A DNA stretch of 64,000 nucleotides from Pilatotrama ljubarskyi (Eukaryota; Basidiomycota; Agaricomycetes; Polyporales; Polyporaceae), in contig MU277733.1 of assembly GCA_022385805.1 (NCBI GenBank), forward strand, positions 104,974-168,973. The letters run 5' to 3'. A model generated the notes under the pieces. The model ran no database searches, was not told where the DNA came from, and saw only the letters and a program-made list of their open reading frames with translations. The translations under genes were made by a program, and so were the position numbers. Positions 55,470 through 64,000 of this stretch are shown here, in pieces; position 1 is the stretch's first letter; each line of letters begins with the position of its first letter.

Positions 55470-58400
55470 TCATGATCGTTGCGCGGGGTGCATGCGCTCA
55501 GCGGAGGGCCACGGCGACGGCGGATCAGATACAAGTGAGTAGTGGTCCTGCTGGGGGGGCTGTGTGTCCGCGCATGCTGCTAGTGCATGACAATCCGAGG
55601 TCCGGTGGATGTCTGTCGTCGGCAGTCGCAGTGGCTGAGAGGTGGCGGAAGAGCGCGAGGAATACGCAGTGGGTGGCGGTGCGAAGAGCCCCGATGCATA
55701 TGCACTTTGTCCAGAGGTGAAATGAGGAGAGGGTTGGGGCCAGTGGTGTGCGCGATTGTCCATTTGCCTAGCCTTCGGCTCATGTACGTGATGCAGTGGC
55801 TGCTGCTGAAGAGAGCCCGGCGGAAGCTGCGACCGCGCAGGGTGCGCTGGCGTGTGTGGTGGACGATAAAGGTCCCAAGGAGTTTGACTGCGTGGCGGAG
55901 AGACAGTGGCGTATCGAGGGGATGGCGACGGCATTGTGGCAGAATGGTATTGGTTGGATGATTGAACCAGATTCCATGCTGTCGACGAGTCGGGGGGTGC
56001 TAGTGAGGGTGTTACACGGCTATCAGGGACGTAACCCGACCTATGACTGCCCATCATAGGGAGAGGGAGGCATGGAGATGGTGTCGCGATGGGTCCGAGC
56101 TTGGGAATAGCCATGCCAAAGTCCTGGGCGCTACGAGCTTGACGCAGAGGCGTTGGAGTCGGTGGTGGACAGGCCGTACTCGGGCCAGGCCATGGTGAAG
56201 GTGGTAGATATGTCTGAGCCGCAGCGTGGCGTGATGCAAGGCTGAACCCGGTATCATTACGCATCCCTGTATGCATCGGAACTGTAGCTTCATCTGCCAT
56301 TCTGGGAGTGTTCGGCGTGCGAAGATAGCGAACACCATTCACGGGACCCGTAATATGATCTGCCATTTGGAGTTGACGCTGCCGCTTAGGCTCGCGCATG
56401 GCTGACATTCCTTGTCCCAGGTCAGCCCTGCCGCTGTTCTCGACGTCGGTATACGGGCGCTTTCGCAGAGAGACGTTGAGAGGGGGTGATTGTGAGTAAG
56501 GCCAGGTTGTGTGCGACTCAGACCAGCTTGTGACGGTTGCGGATGGCGTAGTACCGAGAGACGAGACCGTCGGGGTAGGTGTTCTCGTGAGAGAAGGGGT
56601 CATTGGCATGCTGACGGTGACGGGGTGAGGCATCTGTACTCGCACAGGGAAGACTTCCTGGGAGCGCGTCGGGAAGAGTCTGGACTGTGGCACTGAGGGA
56701 ACGGTGGTAGACATCGGGACCGATGGTTCAGGTGCATTTGGCAGCGGCGCGGGTGACGGGGCGATAGCGGCCGACCGCACTGTCGGACATGGGGCTGGTG
56801 AGTGCGGAAGTGATGGCAGAGGGACTGGGTGAGGGCATGCGCGGGGTGCTCGGGGTTTGGCAGGGAAAGGCGTGAAAACGACAGTGACTATGTTGAGGAA
56901 GGTCTCGAGTTCCTCGTTGTATTCGTCCCAGAAAGACCACTTCCCCTTGAGGACGGAAGCCAGGCACTCGTGGGAGAGGGGGCCACATGCGGATAGAAGA
57001 CTGATCAGCTCGTCGTCGAGGATCGCAGTCTCGTCATATTGGGTGTGTCGATGGTCACGCACAAAGACTGCTGCCCGCCACTCCTTGAGTCGATGTTGTG
57101 CATTGAGGTCAGGAAGCCCGCGCTTGACTTGTTTACCCTTCTTCTCAGCACGTACGAGGGCCGGCCGAGCATGGTCGAGCAGGGCAGGCGAGCAGATATC
57201 GCAGCAAGGAACAGCGGGAGTTTCTAGGAGCATAAGAGTGCATACAATCAGTTTGGATGAACCACTGCCAGTCGTGACTGATTACATACGGGTAAGCTCG
57301 CTCTCGAACGCTTGCACCCATAACCGGCGACGACACGAAGTGCTCTGCACAAAGGCCAGGAGCCCCTCGTCTGACGCCTCAGAATCAAGAACGGGCTGAG
57401 CCCCAGTGGGAGGAGCGTCATCGCGCTTAGAGCCTCCGCGGTTCGCACCATGAGCCTTGGCGTACTCGCGAGTCTCCTTAGGATCATTCTTGACGCCCTC
57501 AGACAAGCCGTTGGTGGCAGCAGCGGACATCTTGATGGCAGATCCCTTTCGACGTTTTGCATCCTTCGTGTTGCCTTTCCCGGACATGAGATCTGTGCTG
57601 TAAGCTGACTTCTCTACCAGAAGTATCGCAAGCCCAGTTCGATTACGGCCCCTCGCGGCACGCCCGGCACGTTGGATGAAGTTTGAGAAGGTTGCCGGTA
57701 GTTTCCACTGTACAATACGGTCGATGTCGGGAAGGTTGCAGCCCTGAGGCCATCACTGATGAGTACTATGCACGTGCACTATATACGGCATGGAAGACTT
57801 ACCATCCCAGCCGCGTCGGTGCACACGAGGACGCGAACTGATCCTTGCCGAAAATGAGCCATTGCGAGAGTGCGATATTCTTGTGAGAGCGTCGCATTGA
57901 ATGGCCGTATAAGGCCGTCAGGAACGCACTCGATGGTAGACCGAGAGCTGCTGTCAGTAGCGACTCGAACGCGGCGGGTGGCAATCTTATCATTGAGATA
58001 GTCGATAATTTCCCCGCCGACAGAGATGTTGTCGACATATATGTAGGTTTTGGGAATGTCCGTGGGAGAGCGCAGGGACGTTGGGATGACGAAGTCCAGG
58101 TCGGCGTAGGAATTGAGGGGATGTTCGCATGCTCGCACAACAATGGAGACATTAGGGCGGTCGTTACCCTTGTTGACGAAGCGAGACTGAGCGTCGGATT
58201 GTGCGAAGTGGAGCACATGATGGATGGTTCGCCGTACTCTCGCGGTGAGAGTTGCAGTGACCGCGATAACTGGAGTCCCGCGTGGAAGGAATGTCCTGAC
58301 CTTCCCGAGAGACCCATACTTCTTGCGAAAATCGGCCCCCCAATGCGCGATGCAGTGTGCTTCGTCGATGAACATTGAGATGATGTTCTGCATGAAGCTG

Positions 58401-58892
58401 CTGTTTCGCAGCACGCGGTCCATAAATGTACGTGATTGCAACATCTCAGGCGACACCAGGATGATTTGATACTTGAGATTGAGGATGTCCTAGAGCAGGC
58501 GGTGGTTCAGTGAGAGGCCAAATCACAATGTCGGCAGTGCGCACGCGGATTACGAGGGGCGAGCATGCGCCGTTCGAGCTGTTCAGCGCAATCGCCTTCA
58601 AGCCGAACTCGGTGTCAAAGGTATCTACCTGATGTGTCAAGGCATCTCAGTATCTTCACGAGAGCAGACTGTGGATGGAATGTACCATCTCTTCTTCTAG
58701 TGAGAGCAGAGGACACACCATCAAGGTGAACTTGTTCTCATTACCCGGCCATAGATGGGGTCCAGCAGCCAATGCCGTCTTGCCGGAACCTGTGGGGGCC
58801 TGCACAATCATGTCAACACCCTCGATTTGCGCCTGGACAGCAGCCAACTGGAAGTCCTTTGGATCAGCATCCCAACGAAATGCCTCTCGCAT
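55470..58892 (-). CDS. RecQ-type DEAH helicase, transposon-encoded
   Basis: 1061-aa helicase if started at the ATG at 58890-58892. Exons (minus): 58686..58892, 58545..58628, 57803..58489, 57290..57743, 55470..57223 (3186 nt). Motifs: 0/I VQAQIEGVDMIVQAPTGSGKT (Walker A at about residues 32-39 as APTGSGKT), II DEAH (about 139-142), III VTATLT, the helicase C region VLVCTDAAGMGCNLPDIDRI, and VI IQRAGRAARG (about 350-358). The Cys-rich RecQ-Ct zinc region includes SCRRRLW and VPCCDIC. The last 450 residues are Pro/Ser-rich and probably disordered. An upstream in-frame ATG at 59013-59015 (MARQFRKAVRLVQSLFSRS) is cut off by TGA at 58947-58949 before the conserved LTREDLKLLATKMREAF, so the N-terminus may be shortened. 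It is divergent from the DUF6589 gene. Presumably unwinds DNA during transposition or repair of the excision site. Confidence 0.85.
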
Positions 58893-59015
58893 TTTCGTAG
58901 CGAGTAACTTGAGATCTTCCCTGGTTAGACGCGGGCGCGAAGTGCTTCACGGGGGACGGCTGCGGGAGAAGAGCGACTGGACCAGCCTAACAGCCTTACG
59001 AAACTGGCGAGCCAT

Positions 59016-59225
59016 GATTGTAGCAGAGAGTGCAAAGAAGCTGGGGAAAGATGTACGGCAGCAGCCTCGTTTGGGATGGATACATGAGCATTAGGGGGAG
59101 GATAGGGATGCCTCGGTGTATTAAGCGCCCAACCGTCGACCTACAACCGCTCGTGCAAGTTGCACTGTTACGACGAGGTTCTGTCTCGATTACCCTCCAC
59201 CTTCCTGCGCGTTGTCAGCTAAAGA
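59016..59225. promoter_or_regulatory. divergent promoter inside the TIR element
   Basis: Central spacer between the helicase and DUF6589 genes (210 bp from the upstream helicase ATG, 333 bp from the downstream one). No clear core motif was identified. Confidence 0.4.
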
Positions 59226-62200
59226 ATGTCTGTGCGGGATCTGGACGGACTGCTTACTCTTTCATCTCTGAGTCCGGCCCCCTCAAGTCCCCTCCCGCCA
59301 TCCTCTCCTGCGCCGCCTTCTCCACTGTTGCTCACATCTCCCCTGCTCGACCCTCAATATCCCTCTCAAAGCGCCAACCACTTGTCCGATTGTCAAGACC
59401 TTGAAAGTCGTCCCGACAATCAAGGAGACGGGCAACAAGGGGAAGCAGTCGTCCCCTCCAGCGACCCTGGGATCATTCCGACCTCACCTGCGGTGGGCAA
59501 TGATGAAGAGTCTGCTAAAGAAGTCAGGCGGTGCAAAGGACAGAGGAAAAGGAAGCAAACGCTGGAAGCGAGCCGCGCACAGCGCGACGCGAGACATCAA
59601 GAAACCCTTCAAGCCGCCGTCGAGGAGAATGAAGCTGCGCGTTTGCACGCTGAACGCCAGGCCAACGACTCCAAGGAGGTCTGTTTCCAAGCGATGCTGC
59701 TGTTGCTCCAGAATGCAGGGGCGACCTGGGGGGACTTTGTGGAATGGATCTGTGCACCGGGGACAAGGAGAGGGTCTGTGCGGTGGTCCGGGATGTTCGA
59801 GCAAGATGGGCAAGTCGAACGTGTGCTCGACCTCTGGGTCTCACGCAACTCCCGGACAGGGCGACAGAAGGTGCACGAGTGGGCTCTCCGTTACATGGGT
59901 CGGGTGGTGAGCAAGGAGGGAAAGGCGGCCACTGCGAGTGGCGTCTTGATGTCGCGCCGGATGGCCATCACGGAGTCGTTCGTGCTTGGTTTCGACCTCC
60001 AGAAGATTCACGCAAACTTGCATAGTCTCTGTCCGGCAATGGCCAGCCTAATGAGTGACTTCAGCACTACAAAGCGGCAGAGAAATATGGCGGAGAAGGA
60101 AACGAAGACGCAGGACGAAGAAGCTGCTACAAAGCAGCGTGCAGCTGGGAGGCATAGGGTGAGTTATCATTACTGCACCTGATGACACCGTTCATTGAAA
60201 CCCTCTCCAGCGGATTGGTGCAGCCTTGGCAGAGCTTCTTGGGGAGAGGAGTCAGAACAATAGCTTCGTGAAGCACATCATGGGACTTTACCTGTACGCT
60301 GCGGGTGCCCAACGCCAAGTACTCTCTGTGTTGTCGACGGTCGGTCTCTGCAGCAGCTACTCCGGCCTGGTCGGCAGCTCCAAGGCGATGAGTGAGCAGG
60401 ATGATCCAGACGTCCGCAGCACTGACAATTCCGTGGAGGACGAGGGCGAGGACGACGACCCAGACTGGTTGCCGGACGACAGCTCGGCCGATGAAGGTGA
60501 AGGTGATGACGATGACGAGATTGATGAAGACACGGTGTCAAGTAGCGACGACGACAGCCAGGAAGTCTTTGGCGGTGAAGCAGACCATGAGAGTGTCGGT
60601 GAGCTTGACGGACGAGCCTCAGCAGCAAGTGTGGGGAGAGATGAACGCGATCGAGACGCGATCGAGAGCGCGGAACCAAAAGACGCGCCTGAAGCGCCCA
60701 CCAGTGGCCTCTCTCGCTTGCTCTATCGAGGTGCTGGTCTGCTCAGGCGTATTTCAGTCGCCTGTCGACTCTCCTCACAACGCTGCGCTCATAGCTCGCT
60801 GTGCGGGCATGTATATGACAATATTAACATGATGTTCAGGATTGCCGAACAGATCCTGGGTCGCAAGGACTCGCAAGAGAATGGTACTTGCGCAACTATC
60901 TATCCGCTCTACGGCGCCCGTGAGGAGGACATGCAAACGTCTTCCCTGCTCGAGTCGTTCTCCTCTTCCCCTCCTCTCACTTCCAAGGATATCCGACATA
61001 CACCTGCAGAAGCCAGCCTCTTCCATGAGTCCCTCGAGCATGCCGCCCTGCGCGATCTCGTCTGCCGTACAGAATTGTTCACTCGCTTTCGTTCTCAAGT
61101 CGACGCATGCCTACCTGGGACGGACGAGCAAATCCCGCTTCACCAGACCGAGATCCACCCCCTTCCTGCGATGAACATTGACGAGTCTAGCATAACTGGC
61201 AACGCGGACGTCGTGGACTCCATCTTCAGGGAACTAGGCTTCGATGTTGGCACGACAAAGTTCTCCGGCATCCTGCGACCCATCTTTGGAGACCAGCTGT
61301 CCATCGCACGCCTCCGCTCCCTTATCACCAACCGCGCTGGACACAAAGGTCCTGCACATTCCTATGCTCATCTCGTCTTCGGCCCTGGCTTCTTCCATCA
61401 CCAGATGGCGCTCACTCACGGCATCATCGAGACTCATTGGGGCGACCCACATGCCGGCACACGCAGCCCTGGGTCGCTATGTTTCCTCAACACTGTTCTG
61501 GACCGCAAGCCGATCGTTCTGTCTTCGCTCCCGCCATACCGCACATGCCGGGATCTCATCTTCACCACGCTGTCTGCTTCTCTCCTGCGCTGCCTGGAGC
61601 TTGTCACCGAATGCGAGTCCCTCGAAGAATATGCCAGTACGGTCTCGTTCACGCAGCTTCGCATCGACGTTGCCAAGATCATGGGTAGGTATGTGAACCC
61701 GAACGCTGTCGCGACGTTCCGGAGCAACCGCGCAGACGAAGTCACGCGCCTTCAACTTCCCCGTCCCACCCTTCGCTTCAACGAAGCCCACACATCTTCG
61801 ACCACTACCTCTGTCCCGCAGCCTCCTCCGGACCCTATGGAGCCTTCTGCGCCTCTAGCGGATGCTAATCCTGTCCCTGAGAAGCCCGTCTGTGAGAAAC
61901 GTAGTGCTCAAGCCAACGGTAGGCATTCTCCTCCTGTTCCTATCCGTTCAGCCACTCATACTGTTTTTGAAGACTTGCAGCTGACCGCGGGGGATGTCGT
62001 TCACGAGAACATGTGCTTGTTCCTGCGTGACGCACTCGTATTGAGGGAGTTCACCGATGCGATCAAGGGCGGCTTCTCGGGGCGCCTCATACGCGTTTTG
62101 AAGCTTCTTGCCCTGATGTATCGAGGCAGCGGACGTTTGAAGTACGCCCACGAGCTCCTTCACCTGGTCCATAATCTCACCCATGTCTGGCCCAAACCAC

Positions 62201-63043
62201 TGCGGTACGTGTCCTGCTACCTCTTCTTCCCATGCATGTTCTAATCGACCGCTACAGGGATGTCATGATCAAGAACTGGCTCGTAAATCCTTCTGGTAAG
62301 CCGAACTCTTGGGTCCCTGTCGACCTTCTCCAAGAACACATGAACTTCTGGATCAAGGTTCGTACTCTCGTGTGTCTTGTGTAGTCACGTACTGATTTCG
62401 GCACGTCACAGGTGATCTATAAGGCGCAGGGAGGCAATGCCTCATGGGAATGGCTCGAGATGATCTCGCCAACGATATCCCTCCTACGCAAACTCGCCCT
62501 GGAGGTGAACAGTAATCTCGGCACGAAGCTTGGCACGAAGCACCACACCCCTGGCCTGGAACGAGACTACAAGATTCTATGTGACGCACTCCGCGAGCAC
62601 AACGTGCTCGGTTTCGAGGGCGGGCGCGTCATTGACAAGACGAACCCCAACGCCGGCGTTGTCCCCAATATCGCGACCGTGGGACTGAACCAACTTCAAG
62701 CGCCCCTTGACGAGTATAACCAGGCATTCCGGAGGCTGCAGCGCCGCCGGCGGATGGTTCCCCTGACAGCTGTCCCAGCTCAGGCGGCGATGGAGAACTC
62801 TTCCGCCTCCAGTCCTCAGTCTCCGGCATTCATCTCCACTTCTGTAGGTTTACCTTACTTTTCCGCAAACACCGTGACTGACACATGTAACAGGAAGTGT
62901 CCGTCGCACATCCGCAGCCGATGGTCGAGCCAGACGAGGAAGACGAGGAGGAGTTATGGCGGATCTGTGATGCTGATCCCTATGATCCCCACTCGGTCTT
63001 TGCGGAAGAAGAGAACCCGTCTCTTGATTTAGATGATTACTAA
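59226..63043 (+). CDS. DUF6589 protein, candidate transposase
   Basis: 1202-aa protein, exons 59226..60158, 60211..62204, 62258..62357, 62412..62843 and 62894..63043 (3609 nt, uninterrupted). N-terminus: Ser/Pro-rich, then a basic coiled coil (RCKGQRKRKQTLEASRAQR). Region about 150-300 is helical. An acidic insert (residues about 370-440) precedes the conserved VYDNINMMFRIAEQILGRKD (Asp about 514) and NGTCATIYPL. Next come FGDQLSIARLRSLITNRAG (Asp about 672) and FGPGFFHHQMALTHGIIETHWG. The DUF6589 C-terminal region has FLRDALVLREF, LLQEHMNFWIK, ASWEWLEMISPTISLLRKLA and PNAGVVPNIATVGL. It is the largest gene in a TIR element that has no other transposase, and its spaced acidic residues fit an RNase H-like nuclease, so I propose it is the transposase. 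Acidic residues were not aligned to a known fold. DUF6589 has no established function that I know of. Confidence 0.75.
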
Positions 63044-63146
63044 GAGCATACAGAATGTATTTGTGCTTCGATGCGGGTGCTTCGTGACATGTGCGAGGCG
63101 AACAGACAATGCTTCCAACTCTCCAAGGGAGATGCACGCAGAGATT

Positions 63147-63215
63147 CTAAGTACGTTTTCACACGGGGTACCAAATCCGGATACCCCCCCAAAAACCGGC
63201 CCAGGTGGACCAGTC
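63147..63215 (-). repeat. right copy of the subterminal inverted repeat
   Basis: Inverse of 55201-55269 with a few mismatches. It lies about 175 bp inside the right end, while the left copy lies about 675 bp inside the left end, so the arms are asymmetric. Confidence 0.8.
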
Positions 63216-63362
63216 GTTACGGTACGCAGCTGCCTTTCAAACCCCGATTGGCAGCTCGCGTGCGTACCGATCGACTGGTTTTCGAGTCTAGTTTTCGACC
63301 TCCCTGAGCATGATTCCGAAGTCAGAATTGCCAAAATAAATTCCGTTCAAGCGCTAGCCCAC

Positions 63363-63388
63363 TTGTCGACTTTGGTTGTCCGGCACTG
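63363..63388 (-). repeat. right terminal inverted repeat
   Basis: 26 bp ending GGTTGTCCGGCACTG, followed by TA; exact inverse of 54525-54550. Confidence 0.9.
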
Positions 63389-64000
63389 TACGAGCTCGTT
63401 GCATGTATGAGCGAGTGGCCCCCACCGCCGCGCGTTGGTACCTGCGCCCTCCGCATCGCCAGAGGCCTGCCACCAAAGCCGCTCAGAAGTAATTGGAAAA
63501 TCAAGGCAGGCCATCAATATTGTCGTCGGTCTCAAGGCTCAAGCACACGACCTGGAACGCATGCTCCGCGACCACTGTCATCCATCATCCTCGTCGTTCT
63601 AGGAGTTTCGAGTAGCCTGTGCAGACTGATCTCCTCTTTGCCTCCCATTCAGTCGTTTTAGACTCGCCGAAGCGTCCAGGACCGAATCATGGCTACTACA
63701 GTGACGGCCAAAAGTCACGCCCCACCCCCCCAGCATAATCTTGTCACCCGTATAATTTCAGTAATTGCCCATGATTTCTCACGCATCTTTGCAGATATGT
63801 AGGCTATGCTGTAAGCTATCACATGGTCCCACTCTTAAGGTTTGAGAGTCTCTGTATCCTCTGATTTTGGCATATATGTGTGGTGAGATGCACTGGGACC
63901 ACTTCACATTCAACCAAAATGATGTGATTACTTTGTAAGGAGGATACAAATCATTCAGAAACGAGTGTGTTTACCACATTTGCGGCGAAGAGTTGAGATA
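63389..64000. other. right flank of the TIR element
   Basis: A plus-strand frame at about 63420-63600 reads RQAINIVVGLKAQAHDLERM and stops at 63598-63600, and could be the end of an interrupted gene. After about 63700 the sequence is AT-richer with no gene. A short inverted match (TGGTCCCA near 63823 and TGGGACCA near 63893) is present. Confidence 0.3.

Larger units (their letters stand above)
54525..63388. mobile_element. 8.86-kb TIR DNA transposon with RecQ helicase and DUF6589 genes
   Basis: The two ends carry perfect 26-bp terminal inverted repeats (54525-54550 and 63363-63388) beginning CAGTGCCGGACAACCAAAGT. Both are flanked by TA (54523-54524 and 63389-63390), consistent with a TA target duplication. 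Inside lie a RecQ-type helicase gene (minus) and a DUF6589 gene (plus), divergent from a central region at about 58.9-59.2 kb, plus repeat-rich arms of about 0.9 kb (left) and 0.35 kb (right). No reverse transcriptase, Rep/HUH or Plavaka motif is present. The perfect TIRs and an intact DUF6589 frame suggest recent insertion. Confidence 0.8.

Noticed and set aside
1..64000. tRNA or rRNA genes and CRISPR-like arrays
   Set aside because: No cloverleaf with a typical B-box, no rRNA core sequence and no regularly spaced repeats were noticed; an eye search is not exhaustive for tRNAs with introns.

Overview
This is a nuclear segment from a filamentous basidiomycete, most likely an Agaricomycete and perhaps a wood-decay polypore. 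The evidence is short spliceosomal introns (mostly 50-75 nt, GT-AG with CTRAY-like branch points), GC-rich coding DNA, and protein families largely confined to mushrooms (DUF6533, DUF6589, DUF6698 and Plavaka proteins, and LRR/F-box paralogue families). No bacterial operon, CRISPR array, rRNA or tRNA gene was recognised. Exon borders were worked out by eye from frame continuity and paralogue or family conservation; no search was run.

Layout. 0-1.1 kb: 3' part of a Rex1-type RNA exonuclease. 1.6-5.4 kb: an LRR-like protein (-) and an F-box gene (+) that carries frameshifts. 5.6-17.3 kb: a tandem cluster of DUF6533 multi-pass membrane protein genes (three full copies and two decayed relics, all -), interrupted by the histone chaperone gene RTT106. 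19.7-32.1 kb: a second LRR-like (-)/F-box (+) pair, whose members are now separated by an intact Plavaka transposase gene (-) placed head-to-head with a DUF6698 gene (+). 33.2-44 kb: a conserved housekeeping block with a divergent pair of Hsp20 genes, an EMB8/YheT-type hydrolase, a phospholipase/carboxylesterase-like protein lacking the nucleophile Ser, a PP2A-like (Ppg1-type) phosphatase and a secreted flavin polyamine oxidase. 44-51.6 kb: no confident gene. 51.7-53.3 kb: a seven-helix membrane protein gene.

54.5-63.4 kb is an 8.86-kb element with perfect 26-bp terminal inverted repeats, flanked by TA on both sides. It carries a RecQ-type helicase gene (-) and a DUF6589 gene (+) in divergent orientation. 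This is the best candidate in the window for an under-described system: a TIR transposon whose transposase may be the DUF6589 protein and whose helicase may be an accessory factor.

The second notable signal is in the DUF6533 cluster. All three full copies can be read in frame only if each transcript contains two 2-nt micro-exons, at the same two positions in every copy. Exon lengths around them (161, 98, 141, 16 and 49 nt) are identical across the copies.
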